The notes: generated by a model not told the origin, from the letters alone. Positions 43,867-53,101 are shown, numbered from the stretch's first letter. The stretch is 64,000 nt of DNA from Lysinibacillus fusiformis (GCA_030027265.1 JASENG010000011.1:1-64000); one strand, 5' to 3'. A program made the numbers and translations.

Positions 43867-44778
43867 ATGAAAATTAGACCACAACGATTGACAATAGGCG
43901 ATACTGTCGGAGTAGTCGCTTTAGCAGGACCGCTGGCAATGGATCGTTTACCTGAAAAATTAGCGCTTCTTGAAAGTCTCGGTTTGAAGGTTAGAATAGG
44001 GGAAACAGTAGGTCTCACTGGAAAATATTTAGCTGGTTCAGACGAGGAAAGGCTGAATGATTTACATAAAATGATTCAAGATCCAGAAGTGAAGGCAATC
44101 TTTTGTTTAAAAGGCGGCTATGGTGCTGCTCGAATTGTGGACCGAATCGATTATCAAGCGCTAACGGAAAATCCGAAAATCTTTTGGGGGTTCTCCGATG
44201 TAACGTATTTACATACTGCCTTCCAAGAGTATTCGAATCTCGTAACATTCCACGGTCCAATGCTCTCTTCGGGGGGCGCAAATGAACTTTCGGAGCTTTC
44301 AATAAGAATGTTCCAACAGCTTTTCACCCCTTTTGAAATCCAATATGATGACAATTTGACGCCTTTGCAGACAGTAGTAGGAGGAAGTGCACGTGGAGAA
44401 CTAACAGGAGGTAATTTAAACCGTTTAGTGAGTACACTTGGAACTAAATTTGAATTTGATGCAAAAGATAAAATTGTCTTGCTTGAGGATATAGGGGAGT
44501 CATTGGAAAATATCGATAGTATGGTAAATCAGCTTCGTCTTGCACGTAAATTAGAAGAGGCGGCTGGCTTTGTCATTGGAAACTTTTCGAATATTAATGA
44601 TGGGTCATTAGAGGAAGTATGGACCCTCTTTGAAGAGTATTTGAAACCGCTCGGGAAACCCGCTGTTGCTGGGTTTATGATTGGGCATTGTGAACCGAAC
44701 ATTGCGATCCCATTAGGTGTGGAAGCGATTTTAGAGGCAGATTTGAAGATTTTGCGGATTTTGCCTGGAGTTGAATAA
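43867..44778 (+). CDS. S66-family LD-carboxypeptidase
   Basis: A 303-residue cytoplasmic peptidase of the LdcA/MccF family, which cleaves tetrapeptide murein stems (LD-carboxypeptidase) or, in MccF, microcin-type adducts. The conserved CLKGGYGAARIVDRID, nucleophile-elbow region FWGFSDVTYL, LLEDIGE (acidic residue) and GHCEPNIAIPLG (His) are present. GGTGGGAGG precedes the chosen ATG. It is monocistronic with its own terminator. Murein recycling is the likeliest role. Confidence 0.88.
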   Translation: MKIRPQRLTIGDTVGVVALAGPLAMDRLPEKLALLESLGLKVRIGETVGLTGKYLAGSDEERLNDLHKMIQDPEVKAIFCLKGGYGAARIVDRIDYQALTENPKIFWGFSDVTYLHTAFQEYSNLVTFHGPMLSSGGANELSELSIRMFQQLFTPFEIQYDDNLTPLQTVVGGSARGELTGGNLNRLVSTLGTKFEFDAKDKIVLLEDIGESLENIDSMVNQLRLARKLEEAAGFVIGNFSNINDGSLEEVWTLFEEYLKPLGKPAVAGFMIGHCEPNIAIPLGVEAILEADLKILRILPGVE

Positions 44779-44790
44779 AATAGAAAGAGA

Positions 44791-44832
44791 AAAACCACGA
44801 TGATCCCTTAATTAGCGGAAAATCGTGGTTTT
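44791..44832 (+). terminator. Terminator of the LD-carboxypeptidase gene
   Basis: AAAACCACGAT pairs with ATCGTGGTTTT. Confidence 0.78.
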
Positions 44833-45012
44833 CTAACGTATGTACTGCCAATTCAAAATTACTATAAACGAGTTTTTTTGTGCTTTCACTATAGTTGGTT
44901 ATTAGTTATCGGTCACAAAGTAACAGGTTACGAGGTAATCGGTTTTGGTTAAATGCTTCTAAAAGCGAGTGACAGTACAATACGCCCCGGTTTGGAGTCT
45001 CACCGCCCCGAG

Positions 45013-45528
45013 CTAGATATAACTGGAATCATCAAATTCTATTTCAACTTGATAATTTTTGGCATTGATTAAATTCGATAAGCGATGCGCCTCTTTTTCT
45101 ATATCGATGGCACGTTTTCTGTAGTCTGCTGGCTCGTACATGGCAACATTGTAGAAAATAACAGAATCCCCTGTACTATGATAGAGCGATTCTTTTTCGG
45201 ATTGGCCAAGATGCTTATTTAGACTAGCTTCTGCCCGCAATTGGGAAGCAAGTTCAATCGCTTCAACAATAGGCATCTCCTCGCCTTTGAAAGAAACAGT
45301 GTTATCAATATTCGCACGATAAATAAGCTTGTCCAGCAACCGGGAATCCTTTCGCACTTGTGCTAGTTCAATTTCGACTTCAGTTATTAGCCGGCCAGAT
45401 GATTTTGGTTGTTGGCCTTTTTCTGTAACTGCATGTGATACTTGATGAATTTCACTAATAAGTTCCTGGATTTTTTTCGTTAAAATGCTTTTTAATTTAA
45501 CTCCTTCTGCCAGTGGTATCTTTTTCAT
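45013..45528 (-). CDS. Conserved hypothetical protein, DIP1984-like
   Basis: A 171-residue helical protein; the ATG at 45528 follows AGGGGTGA at good spacing. Its start (MKKIPLAEGVKLKSILTKKI), the DKLIYRANIDNTV stretch and a helical coiled second half recall the DIP1984/DUF6847 group, whose function is unknown to me. It is the second gene after a B3/B4-domain protein, with a 11-nt gap, probably cotranscribed. No signal peptide or catalytic motif seen. Confidence 0.65.
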   Translation of the reverse strand: MKKIPLAEGVKLKSILTKKIQELISEIHQVSHAVTEKGQQPKSSGRLITEVEIELAQVRKDSRLLDKLIYRANIDNTVSFKGEEMPIVEAIELASQLRAEASLNKHLGQSEKESLYHSTGDSVIFYNVAMYEPADYRKRAIDIEKEAHRLSNLINAKNYQVEIEFDDSSYI

Positions 45529-45539
45529 CCCATTCACCC

Positions 45540-46229
45540 CTATATTGAAAGTACAAGATTATCTTTATTTAATATGAAGCTTCGGAAGTCGCCGCCATTA
45601 ACCTGGGTAAACATTTTCCCGGCAGTTGCCAGCAATTGCTCACATTCTGTTACTTCTAATGAAGGTCTTAAATAGAAAATCTGAAGAGCTTCTGTTGTTT
45701 CCTCTGTCACCGCAGTTCGAACAGAATCAACAAAAGGACTGCCAAATGCCCCTTCTTCATCTTTGCTAGATAAAATTTTATTTAATGAATTAAAGCGGCC
45801 ATTTAATCCTTCGTATCCTGTTTGTTCATCCCCTAAAGAAATTTCGATATTCCCGGCAAGTTTTTCAACATCATAGATGCCGATTGGAATTTCGTATTGC
45901 AGGGAGAAGAAATTATTGATGTCCACCGCGGAATGGAAAGGTGCTAAATAATTTTGTTTCGCAATTCGACGCATCAAGCTTTCCGCAGAGTGGCGATAGC
46001 GATTTGGATCGGCGCCAAATGATTTCCAAACAGCGCGCCATTCGGCAATCCCTTTACGCTGTGTAACGGGATTTTCCTGCAGTTCCAAATACAGGTTTTC
46101 CTGATAAAGTTGTGTACGCCCTTTTATCATTTGAGGAGATTCTGACACAACAATTTTGGTATAATGGATAATGCCGATTTTGAATTGGTCGTTTGTTTGA
46201 AGAAGAGCTTTGTTTAATGAGATGTTCAA
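45540..46229 (-). CDS. B3/B4 tRNA-binding-domain protein
   Basis: About 229 residues related to the B3/B4 domain of phenylalanyl-tRNA synthetase beta subunits (EWRAVWKSFGADPNRYRHSA at about 65-85, then NNFFSLQYEIPIGIYDVEKL). Stand-alone B3/B4 proteins may edit mischarged tRNAs, but this is not proven for this group. Start is uncertain: TTG at 46229 lies 6 nt after AGGTG, while GTG at 46238 overlaps that site. It is divergent from queG and followed by the DIP1984-like gene. Confidence 0.8.
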   Translation of the reverse strand: MNISLNKALLQTNDQFKIGIIHYTKIVVSESPQMIKGRTQLYQENLYLELQENPVTQRKGIAEWRAVWKSFGADPNRYRHSAESLMRRIAKQNYLAPFHSAVDINNFFSLQYEIPIGIYDVEKLAGNIEISLGDEQTGYEGLNGRFNSLNKILSSKDEEGAFGSPFVDSVRTAVTEETTEALQIFYLRPSLEVTECEQLLATAGKMFTQVNGGDFRSFILNKDNLVLSI

Positions 46230-46311
46230 GCAAATCACCTACAATTATAAATTTCGCGTGTGTTAGCACATAATATATATATTTTACCAAATAAAGGAGA
46301 TGAATGCGAAA

Positions 46312-47445
46312 ATGAAAATCGAACAATTGCAGAAAGAGCTCATTGAATATGCAAAATCCATTGGCGTGGACAAAATCGGTTTTACGCATGCTTCTCCCTT
46401 TCATGAAATGAAAAATCGGTTAAAGCGACAGCAAGAGCTGGGCTATCAATCTGGTTTTGAAGAATCGGATATTGAAAAAAGAACGGAGCCCCTGCTGTTA
46501 CTCGATAGCGCAGAAAGCATTATTGCCATTGCGCTAGCGTATCCTTCGAAAATGGAAAGCGCTCCGGTCGGAAAAAAAGGGTCGCGTCGCGGTATTTTTG
46601 CCCGAGCTTCCTGGGGAGTCGATTACCATGTAGCAGTAAGGGAACGCTTAAACTTGATTGAAGAATGGTTGCGGGAACGCATCCCCGATGTTCAGCTTAA
46701 ATCCATGGTTGACACTGGGGAACTAGTAGATCGTGCAGTTGCTGAACGTGCGGGCATTGGCTGGAGCGGGAAGAATTGTTCCATTATTACCCCGGAGTTT
46801 GGCTCGTATGTGTACTTAGGTGAGATGATCACCAATATTCCTTTCAAACCCGACACACCGATTGAGGACGAATGCGGGGATTGCCGACTGTGCTTGGATG
46901 TATGTCCAACGGGTGCATTAGTGGAGGGCGGCCAGTTAAACTCCCAACGTTGTGTTGCATTCTTGACGCAAACAAAGGATTTTTTGCCTGACGAGTTTCG
47001 AAAAGAGCTGGGAAACCGAGTTTATGGCTGTGACACATGCCAAACCGTCTGCCCGAAAAACAAAGGGAAGAGCAACTGGATACACGATGAGTTCAAACCC
47101 GATCCGGAACTAGCAAAACCGTTGCTGCAGCCACTGCTGCAGATGACGAATAAAGAGTTTAAATCAAAGTTTGGCTACATGTCAGGCTCCTGGAGAGGCA
47201 AAAAGCCGATTCAGCGTAACGCCATTATTGCCTTGGCGCATTTTAAAGAAGAGTCGGCTATTCCAGATTTGATTGAGATAATGAAAAAAGACGAACGCCC
47301 GGTCTTGCGCGGAACTGCGGCCTGGGCAATCGGCAAAATCGGCGGACCAGACGCTGAAGCCGCGCTGCGGAGAGCCGGAGAAGTCGAGAACAACGAGGAA
47401 GTCCTGCGAGAGATCGATAAAGGTCTGAAATTGTTGAAGGCATGA
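46312..47445 (+). CDS. queG: Epoxyqueuosine reductase QueG
   Basis: A 377-residue enzyme of the last step of queuosine synthesis in tRNA, using cobalamin and two [4Fe-4S] clusters. The ferredoxin-type motifs CGDCRLCLDVCPTGAL and GCDTCQTVCPKN (each with four Cys) are intact; the C-terminal HEAT-like repeat (about 305-377) matches Firmicute QueG. I chose the ATG at 46312 because AAAGGAG at 46293-46299 would be too close to the ATG at 46300. It is followed by trmL, another wobble-base tRNA modification gene. Confidence 0.93.
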   Translation: MKIEQLQKELIEYAKSIGVDKIGFTHASPFHEMKNRLKRQQELGYQSGFEESDIEKRTEPLLLLDSAESIIAIALAYPSKMESAPVGKKGSRRGIFARASWGVDYHVAVRERLNLIEEWLRERIPDVQLKSMVDTGELVDRAVAERAGIGWSGKNCSIITPEFGSYVYLGEMITNIPFKPDTPIEDECGDCRLCLDVCPTGALVEGGQLNSQRCVAFLTQTKDFLPDEFRKELGNRVYGCDTCQTVCPKNKGKSNWIHDEFKPDPELAKPLLQPLLQMTNKEFKSKFGYMSGSWRGKKPIQRNAIIALAHFKEESAIPDLIEIMKKDERPVLRGTAAWAIGKIGGPDAEAALRRAGEVENNEEVLREIDKGLKLLKA

Positions 47446-47497
47446 GTGTGAGAGATTTTAAGTAATTGGAAATGGTCTATGTGCTAAAAACTTGCAA

Positions 47498-47617
47498 GTG
47501 ATCAAAAAGGTAGTTAGGTGATCAAATGGAGCTGCAAGTGATCAAGAAGGTGCTTATGTGATCAAAAAAACTTGCACGAGACCAAACTAATATTCATCCG
47601 CTCAAAAAGTTAGTTTT
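47498..47617. repeat. Six tandem 20-bp units, GTGATCAA core
   Basis: Units start at 47498, 47518, 47538, 47558, 47578 and 47598, each exactly 20 bp. The first four keep GTGATCAA (palindromic TGATCA core) and alternate GGTAGTTAG/GGTGCTTAT with GCTGCAA/CTTGCAC endings; the last two have decayed. They lie between queG and trmL and encode nothing evident. Confidence 0.85.
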
Positions 47618-47667
47618 ATGTGTTCGAAAGCATTAGAAATATAAGTAGTAAAGGGAAGTGTTGAGTT

Positions 47668-48141
47668 TTGCCATTGCATATTGTTTTATATCAACCAGAA
47701 ATTCCAGCCAATACAGGAAATATTGCCCGTACATGTGCGGGAACGAATACATCGTTGCATTTAATCCGACCACTCGGATTTTCAACGGATGATAAAATGC
47801 TAAAACGCGCGGGATTGGATTATTGGCATTCAGTCAATATTGTTTATCATGATAGCTTAGAGGACTTTATGGAATACTCTAAGGATGGAGAGCTTTTCCT
47901 CATCGAAACTTATAGTGATGAACCATACTCCAACCACGACTTTAGCGATCAAGAAAAAGATATTTATTTTATGTTCGGGAAAGAGACAACGGGACTGCCA
48001 AAGGATTTTGCCTATGAACGCCGCGATAAGTGTTTACGTATTCCGCAAAGCGATCATGTGCGCTCGTTGAATTTATCGAATACTGCAGCCATCATCATTT
48101 ACGAAGCATTACGTCAGCAAAACTTCCCAGGGTTAAAATAA
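47668..48141 (+). CDS. trmL: tRNA (cytidine/uridine-2'-O-)-methyltransferase TrmL
   Basis: A 157-residue SPOUT methyltransferase that 2'-O-methylates the wobble base of tRNA-Leu isoacceptors. N-terminus MPLHIVLYQPEIPANTGNIA, FGKETTGLPKD and IPQSDHVRSLNLSNTAA (the trefoil-knot SAM site) are all typical. The start is TTG, 9 nt after AAGGGAAG, and matches the family's usual N-terminus, so no earlier start is needed. Confidence 0.95.
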   Translation: MPLHIVLYQPEIPANTGNIARTCAGTNTSLHLIRPLGFSTDDKMLKRAGLDYWHSVNIVYHDSLEDFMEYSKDGELFLIETYSDEPYSNHDFSDQEKDIYFMFGKETTGLPKDFAYERRDKCLRIPQSDHVRSLNLSNTAAIIIYEALRQQNFPGLK

Positions 48142-48144
48142 TGA

Positions 48145-48183
48145 AAAGCTCCATCCATGGTAATTTTCGGATGGAGCTTAATT
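48145..48183. terminator. Bidirectional terminator
   Basis: AAGCTCCATCC pairs with GGATGGAGCTT, followed by AATTTTT, between trmL and the convergent glyoxalase gene. Confidence 0.85.
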
Positions 48184-48184
48184 T

Positions 48185-48598
48185 TTATATCCCATTTGTA
48201 TTCATTAACACTATTCTCCAGCCATCCGGATCCTCTACCGTAACCCCTTTTTCTTCCCAGTATGGGTTTTCAGGAGTAACTTCTGGATAACCCATCTCCT
48301 GTAACCGTTGTGTAATTTTTTCAATAGACTGTTCATTCGGCATATAAAAAACAAGAAGATTATCCTTGCTTGGAGCAGGACAGGGACTACCATCAATATG
48401 TTGCGTAAATTCGAGATGATAGCTCACATCAGGCAATCCAATTAATAAACCTGTATACCCTCTATGTCCTGAAAAGGATCCGAGTTTCTCTAAACCCAGC
48501 CCTATACAATAAAATCTCTCCAAACTTTTGAGTTGATCAGTTGGCCGTGCAACACGTACCTGGACGACCGGCAGCTCATTTGGCCATTGCTTATCCAT
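48185..48598 (-). CDS. VOC/glyoxalase-family protein (YycE-like)
   Basis: A 137-residue single-chain VOC-fold protein with two beta-alpha-beta-beta-beta modules (RVARPTDQLKSLERFYCIGL at the start, then VTVEDPDGWRIVLMNT at the end). The size and the LEFTQHIDG stretch recall B. subtilis YycE, whose substrate is unknown. No second VOC gene is fused to it. It is transcribed alone between trmL and a spacer with a strong inverted repeat. Confidence 0.85.
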   Translation of the reverse strand: MDKQWPNELPVVQVRVARPTDQLKSLERFYCIGLGLEKLGSFSGHRGYTGLLIGLPDVSYHLEFTQHIDGSPCPAPSKDNLLVFYMPNEQSIEKITQRLQEMGYPEVTPENPYWEEKGVTVEDPDGWRIVLMNTNGI

Positions 48599-48686
48599 AG
48601 AAAATCCCCCTTTTTTTTAATTTTAAAGGAGGAGGTAGCTGGAAGATATTCGCCATTTGACTGAAATTGGTTAGATGTAATATAAC

Positions 48687-48718
48687 CATTCTTCTCGAAG
48701 TAGAATTCGAGAAGAATG
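48687..48718. repeat. 12-bp inverted repeat
   Basis: CATTCTTCTCGA and TCGAGAAGAATG are perfect arms around an 8-nt loop. There is no T-run on either strand, so it is a weak terminator or a protein site. It lies beyond the 3' end of the dioxygenase gene. Confidence 0.7.
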
Positions 48719-48803
48719 ACAGAGGAGAAGCTGCCTATACGACAGTTCTTTCAAAGTTTCGAAAAAGATAAAGATTATCGAAAGACTTTCTTCCTTTACT
48801 CTC

Positions 48804-49691
48804 TTACACACCATCCAAAGTAAAGACAATGCGGATTCCAGATGGGTCAACTGTTGAGAAGGCTTGGGCTCCACCAAATTCAGATGCTTCATCAAACACT
48901 TCTACTTTCGCACCTATTAAAGTCAATTTACTTTTAATTTCATCTGCATGATGTTCATTTTCCAACACGATTGTGAAGGATTTAAGACCAACGCTATTTT
49001 CTGAAGCTGGTGAACCACCTGAACTCTCCCAAGTATTTAAACCGATATGATGATGATATTTACCTGTTGAGATGAATAGCGCTTGATTGCCGTAACGCGT
49101 GACAATATCATAGCCTAGAGCCTGTGTGTAAAATTTTTCGGTTTCCACCAAGTTTGATACGGATAAATGTATATGTCCCATAACCGTTCCATGAGGCAGG
49201 CCGTTCCATGCTCCATCTGCTTCACGAAGAACGGACTGAACATCTACTTGTTCAGTAGTCATGTAAACCATGCCATCCTCATGCCATAGCCAATCTTTTT
49301 CTGGACGGTCGGTATATACTTCAATACCGTTTCCGTCTGGATCGTTTAAATAAAATGCTTCGCTAACATGGTGATCTCCTGCACCAACACGCACATTTTG
49401 CTGGATAATATTTTGGATGAAGTTGCCTAGATCTTTACGAGAAGGCAATAAGAGGGCAAAGTGATAAAGCCCCGTTACACCACGTTGTAAAGGAAGTGCA
49501 TTAGGAGCTTCTTCTAATGATAGCAAGCTTGTAGTGCCATCAAATGTTAGAAGTGCGGAAGTTTTTGTTTGCTCCAATACATCGAATCCAATTACGGTTG
49601 TATAATAAGCTAGAGAACGCTCGAGGCTAGATACTTTTAACTGAACATGGGAGACGTACATATTGGGCTTTTTATGAAAATGTGTCGGCAT
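48804..49691 (-). CDS. Catechol-2,3-dioxygenase-like ring-cleavage enzyme (CatE-like)
   Basis: A 295-residue extradiol dioxygenase-type protein with two VOC modules (about 10-125 and 165-290). Likely metal ligands are in the first module (VQLKVSS... and GLYHFALL) and in the second (GHIHLSVSN, DPDGNGIEVY type acidic end). The layout and LNDPDGNGIEVYTDRP match Bacillus CatE (YfiE), which cleaves catechol. Start MPTHFHKKPNMY follows a good AGGAGG. No other aromatic degradation gene is nearby, so the substrate is inferred. Confidence 0.87.
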   Translation of the reverse strand: MPTHFHKKPNMYVSHVQLKVSSLERSLAYYTTVIGFDVLEQTKTSALLTFDGTTSLLSLEEAPNALPLQRGVTGLYHFALLLPSRKDLGNFIQNIIQQNVRVGAGDHHVSEAFYLNDPDGNGIEVYTDRPEKDWLWHEDGMVYMTTEQVDVQSVLREADGAWNGLPHGTVMGHIHLSVSNLVETEKFYTQALGYDIVTRYGNQALFISTGKYHHHIGLNTWESSGGSPASENSVGLKSFTIVLENEHHADEIKSKLTLIGAKVEVFDEASEFGGAQAFSTVDPSGIRIVFTLDGV

Positions 49692-49790
49692 ATTGGAATG
49701 CCTCCTTTGTTATTTTTAATAATCAACTTACTTTATGTAACTAAGTTTATTTTTAAAAGCTTACAAAGTCAATAGGCTCTCCAAAACAAT

Positions 49791-49840
49791 AAAAAAGAAG
49801 CTAAGATAACCTGAGTGAAGTTACCCTAGCTTCTTTTGTT
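49791..49840. terminator. Bidirectional terminator
   Basis: AAAAGAAGCTA and GATAAC pair with GTTA and TAGCTTCTTTT. Confidence 0.78.
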
Positions 49841-49846
49841 CAGAAA

Positions 49847-49939
49847 TTATTTGTTTGATGTGTAATCGCCTTCATAACCAGCTGTAAAGATCGCTATTAA
49901 GAACGCTACTGTCACACCAAGAATTAATACTAAACCCAT
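49847..49939 (-). CDS. 30-residue single-span membrane peptide
   Basis: A short ORF, MGLVLILGVTVAFLIAIF then TAGYEGDYTSNK, with GGAGGAAAC placed about 5 nt before the ATG and a terminator after it. One membrane segment (about 2-20) and a short hydrophilic tail. Such micro-proteins in Bacillales often accompany membrane oxidases or transporters, but no such partner lies beside it and I know no family name. It would be missed by most gene finders. Confidence 0.65.
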   Translation of the reverse strand: MGLVLILGVTVAFLIAIFTAGYEGDYTSNK

Positions 49940-50079
49940 GGAAGTTTCCTCCTTGTGGATATAAAATTTCTCTACTAAGTATATCTCAATTAAAAAAACT
50001 TTACTACATTAATTTCTTATTGTGAAAAAAGGTTCAAATCTAATTATTTGGGAATCATAAAGAAAGGAGGCGGATAAAA

Positions 50080-50274
50080 GTGGAAAAAGATAAATCGATT
50101 CTAAGTGGTACAATGGCGAATAATATGGAAGATCTAATATTTCTGGGAAAACAAATGGAACGAATGCGTGATGGTGCACAATTAGAAGAAGATGAACGTT
50201 TCCCGGATCCTATTCAATTTGACGAACTTGACAATGATAATGATGAAAAACAAAGCCTTACACGAAAAAACTAA
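50080..50274 (+). CDS. Small acidic hypothetical protein
   Basis: A 64-residue, acidic, soluble protein starting at GTG, with AAAGGAGG at proper spacing and a terminator behind it. Sequence MEKDKSILSGTMANNMEDLI, then an Asp/Glu/Asn-rich C-terminus. No motif that I recognise. Confidence 0.65.
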   Translation: MEKDKSILSGTMANNMEDLIFLGKQMERMRDGAQLEEDERFPDPIQFDELDNDNDEKQSLTRKN

Positions 50275-50305
50275 ACTTATACAACGATAGAAGCTAATAG
50301 TATAG

Positions 50306-50339
50306 AGGGGTATCCCCAATAGTAGAGATACCCCTTTTT
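50306..50339. terminator. Bidirectional terminator
   Basis: AGGGGTATC pairs with GATACCCCT, followed by a T-run, between the acidic protein gene and the convergent acyl-CoA ligase. Confidence 0.88.
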
Positions 50340-51953
50340 TTAAGCTTTCACTTGATAGTCTTTTAATTCATCTCGTAATTTGGCTTTTAAAAATTTACCG
50401 ACTGATGTTTTTGGAATTTCATTTAGGAAGACAATATCATCCGGCAGCCACCATTTTGCAAATTGTCCCTCAAGATAGCTAATCAATTCTTCCTTCGCTG
50501 CTTCTTTTCCTTCTTTTAACACAACGCAAGCTAATGGACGCTCCAGCCATTTATCATGTGGTATGGCAATCACAGCCGCTTCAAAAATCGCTTCATGTGT
50601 CATTAACGTGTTTTCCAATTCAACCGATGAAATCCATTCACCGCCACTCTTGATCAAATCCTTCGTGCGATCTGTAATTTTAATGTATCCTTCAGGCGTA
50701 ACAACAGCAATATCGCCGGTATAAAGCCAGCCATCTTTGAATGCGTCCTTAGAACGTTCGTCTTTATAGTATTCGTTTGCAATCCAAGGTCCGCGGATGC
50801 GAAGTTCACCCATAGTTTGACCATCCCATGGAACGATACCTGCATCATTCACTACTTCCGTATGAAGCAGTGGTACAGTTAAGCCTTGTGTAGCACGAAT
50901 GTCCAATTTTTCCTCTGCTGTCCAATCATCCATAGCTGAAGTGTAATTGGATAAGGAAACGATCGGCGAAGTCTCCGTCATTCCGTAGCCAACAATATAT
51001 GGAATCTTAAATTTCTCTTCAAAAGTTTTAATGAGCCCTTTTGGCGAAGCGGATCCACCGCAAACTACAGCGCGCAAGGAAGAAATTTGACGAGGCTTTT
51101 TCTCTTGTTCTTGAGCGACCCCTAACCAAATCGTTGGTACGCCAGCTGTTAAGGTAACTTTTTCTTGTTCGACCAGATCAAGGATTAAAGATGGAGTAAA
51201 CGCTGGTCCCGGCAACACCTGTGTAGAGCCGTAAGCAACACCGGCAAAAGGCAAGCCCCACGCATTGGCATGAAACATTGGAACAATCGGCAGTACGATA
51301 TCATCCTCCCGTACCCCCATACTATCCGCGAGCCCAAGTGCAAGAGTATGTAGCACAATCCCGCGGTGTGAATAAACAACTCCTTTTGGCATACCAGTTG
51401 TTGCGCTTGTATAACACATTCCTGCAGGAGCGTTTTCATCCAAATCTTGTGGGAAATCGAATTCATCAGAGCTTTCTTCAAGTAATTTTTCATATGAATA
51501 AATATTAGGGAAGCTGGATTCTGGAAGTTCCATATTATCCTGCATCACGACAATATGTTTCACCGTTTTTAAATAGGGAATTGCTTTTTCGAATAACGGA
51601 AGTAGATCACCATCAATTAATAAAATTTCATCTTCAGCATGATTAATCACATAAATAATATGTTCGGGTGACAAACGAATGTTGATCATATGCAAAATAG
51701 CACCAGCACAGGGTACCGCAAAATAAGCTTCAAGATGTCGATGATGATTCCATGCAAAAGAGCCAACCTTTGTCCCTTTTTTCATCCCAAGCTTTGTTAA
51801 GGCATTTGCTAATTTACGTGTTCGACTCACATATTCCTTATAGGTAATACGATGAATCGTTTCTTGGCTCGTTCTAGAAATGATTAATTTCTCTGGAAAA
51901 TACCTCTCAACCCGTTCTAAAAAACTTGTTAACAATAACGGTGCATCCATCAT
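50340..51953 (-). CDS. Fatty-acid-CoA ligase (AMP-forming)
   Basis: A 537-residue ANL-family ligase activating medium- or long-chain fatty acids with ATP and CoA. Motifs YTSATTGMPKGVVYSHRG (about 180), the GYGMTETSP loop (about 330), DGWLYTGDIAVV (about 418) and the catalytic-Lys tail PKTSVGKFLKAKLRDE are intact. I chose the ATG at 51953, 9 nt after GGGAGG; the longer frame begins with TTG. It stands alone and lies away from other fatty-acid genes. Confidence 0.9.
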   Translation of the reverse strand: MMDAPLLLTSFLERVERYFPEKLIISRTSQETIHRITYKEYVSRTRKLANALTKLGMKKGTKVGSFAWNHHRHLEAYFAVPCAGAILHMINIRLSPEHIIYVINHAEDEILLIDGDLLPLFEKAIPYLKTVKHIVVMQDNMELPESSFPNIYSYEKLLEESSDEFDFPQDLDENAPAGMCYTSATTGMPKGVVYSHRGIVLHTLALGLADSMGVREDDIVLPIVPMFHANAWGLPFAGVAYGSTQVLPGPAFTPSLILDLVEQEKVTLTAGVPTIWLGVAQEQEKKPRQISSLRAVVCGGSASPKGLIKTFEEKFKIPYIVGYGMTETSPIVSLSNYTSAMDDWTAEEKLDIRATQGLTVPLLHTEVVNDAGIVPWDGQTMGELRIRGPWIANEYYKDERSKDAFKDGWLYTGDIAVVTPEGYIKITDRTKDLIKSGGEWISSVELENTLMTHEAIFEAAVIAIPHDKWLERPLACVVLKEGKEAAKEELISYLEGQFAKWWLPDDIVFLNEIPKTSVGKFLKAKLRDELKDYQVKA

Positions 51954-52176
51954 AAATTTCAACCTCCCTAAATATACATAGTTAAGCTTTGCTCCGGATA
52001 AGAAAATAGTCCTTCTATATTATATTTAATATAATTGATAGTTAGAACGAGAGAATAGGTGAATAAAATAGAAAATTAATGAGATTATGAGATTCTGGAA
52101 TAGAGCCTGATTCAAATATTTTAGTCTGCTCAGATTTCATCATATAATGGAGATAGAAAAGTTAGGAGTGAGGAAA

Positions 52177-53010
52177 ATGACAGTAGTGATTCCAACAAAA
52201 ACATTGGCAAATGGAGTAAAGATGCCCTATTTAGGTTTAGGTGTCTACAAAATGACCAATCGGGAAGAAGCGATTCAAGCAATGAGGAAAGCTCTTGAAA
52301 TTGGATATCGTGCCATTGATACAGCTGCCCTTTATTATAATGAAGAAGAGGTTGGGGAGGCGATTCGCACCTCCGGAGTTCGCCGTGAAGATATTTTTGT
52401 AACAACAAAAGTATGGAACTCTGACCAGGGCTATGATGAAACATTACGTGCATTTGAAACTTCATTGAAAAAATTAGGACTTGATTATGTAGATTTATAT
52501 TTAACGCATTGGCCAGTGGAAGATAAGTTTGTAGATACGTATCGTGCCATTGAACGCCTCTATGAAGAGAAAATGATCCGTGTACCGGGTGTATCGAACC
52601 ATCACCGCCATCACCTTGAAAAAATATTTGCAAAAGCAAATGTGAAGCCGATGGTGAATCAGGTCGAGCTGCATCCCTATCTATCACAAGAGGAATTGCG
52701 CGCCTTCTGCAAAGAAAACGAGATTGCCGTTACTGCATGGTCACCACTAGGTCGTGGAGGCATTCTTCAGGATGATGCAATCATGAAAATTGCTGGAGAA
52801 GTTGGGAAGTCTGCAGCACAAGTCATCCTTCGTTGGCATTACCAGCACGATATTATCTCAATCCCGAAATCGGTGACACCAAGCCGCATTGAAGAAAACG
52901 CCCAAGTATTTGATTTTGAGCTATCTGCCGAACAAATGGGGCAGCTTGATCAGTTAAATAAAAACCAACGCTTCGGTCAAAATCCGGATAATTTTAAGTT
53001 TGATTTCTAG
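52177..53010 (+). CDS. Aldo/keto reductase (YvgN/YtbE-like)
   Basis: A 277-residue NADPH-dependent (alpha/beta)8 reductase. The catalytic tetrad reads Asp in RAIDTAALY, Tyr in YYNEEEVG, Lys in VTTKVW and His in LTHWP. NADPH-binding PKSVTPSRIEEN near the end is intact. It resembles B. subtilis YvgN/YtbE, which reduce glyoxals and other aldehydes. I chose the ATG at 52177 behind AGGAGTGAGG. One oddity is GVSNHHRHHL, where most relatives have GVSNF. Confidence 0.9.
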   Translation: MTVVIPTKTLANGVKMPYLGLGVYKMTNREEAIQAMRKALEIGYRAIDTAALYYNEEEVGEAIRTSGVRREDIFVTTKVWNSDQGYDETLRAFETSLKKLGLDYVDLYLTHWPVEDKFVDTYRAIERLYEEKMIRVPGVSNHHRHHLEKIFAKANVKPMVNQVELHPYLSQEELRAFCKENEIAVTAWSPLGRGGILQDDAIMKIAGEVGKSAAQVILRWHYQHDIISIPKSVTPSRIEENAQVFDFELSAEQMGQLDQLNKNQRFGQNPDNFKFDF

Positions 53011-53101
53011 TTAAAGTTGATTAAGGAGTGCTTCGGTATTGATGTAACGGGATTGGATTGATTTTCTCCCTCTATTTGAGTGTGTCTGAAAGATAAAGGT
53101 A

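Noticed and set aside
47498..47617. Possible CRISPR array at 47.5 kb (also considered at 58.2-58.8 kb)
   Set aside because: Units are contiguous 20- or 21-bp repeats with no unique spacers of CRISPR length, and there are no cas genes in the window.
48687..48718. 12-bp inverted repeat as a terminator
   Set aside because: No T-run on either strand; recorded only as an inverted repeat.
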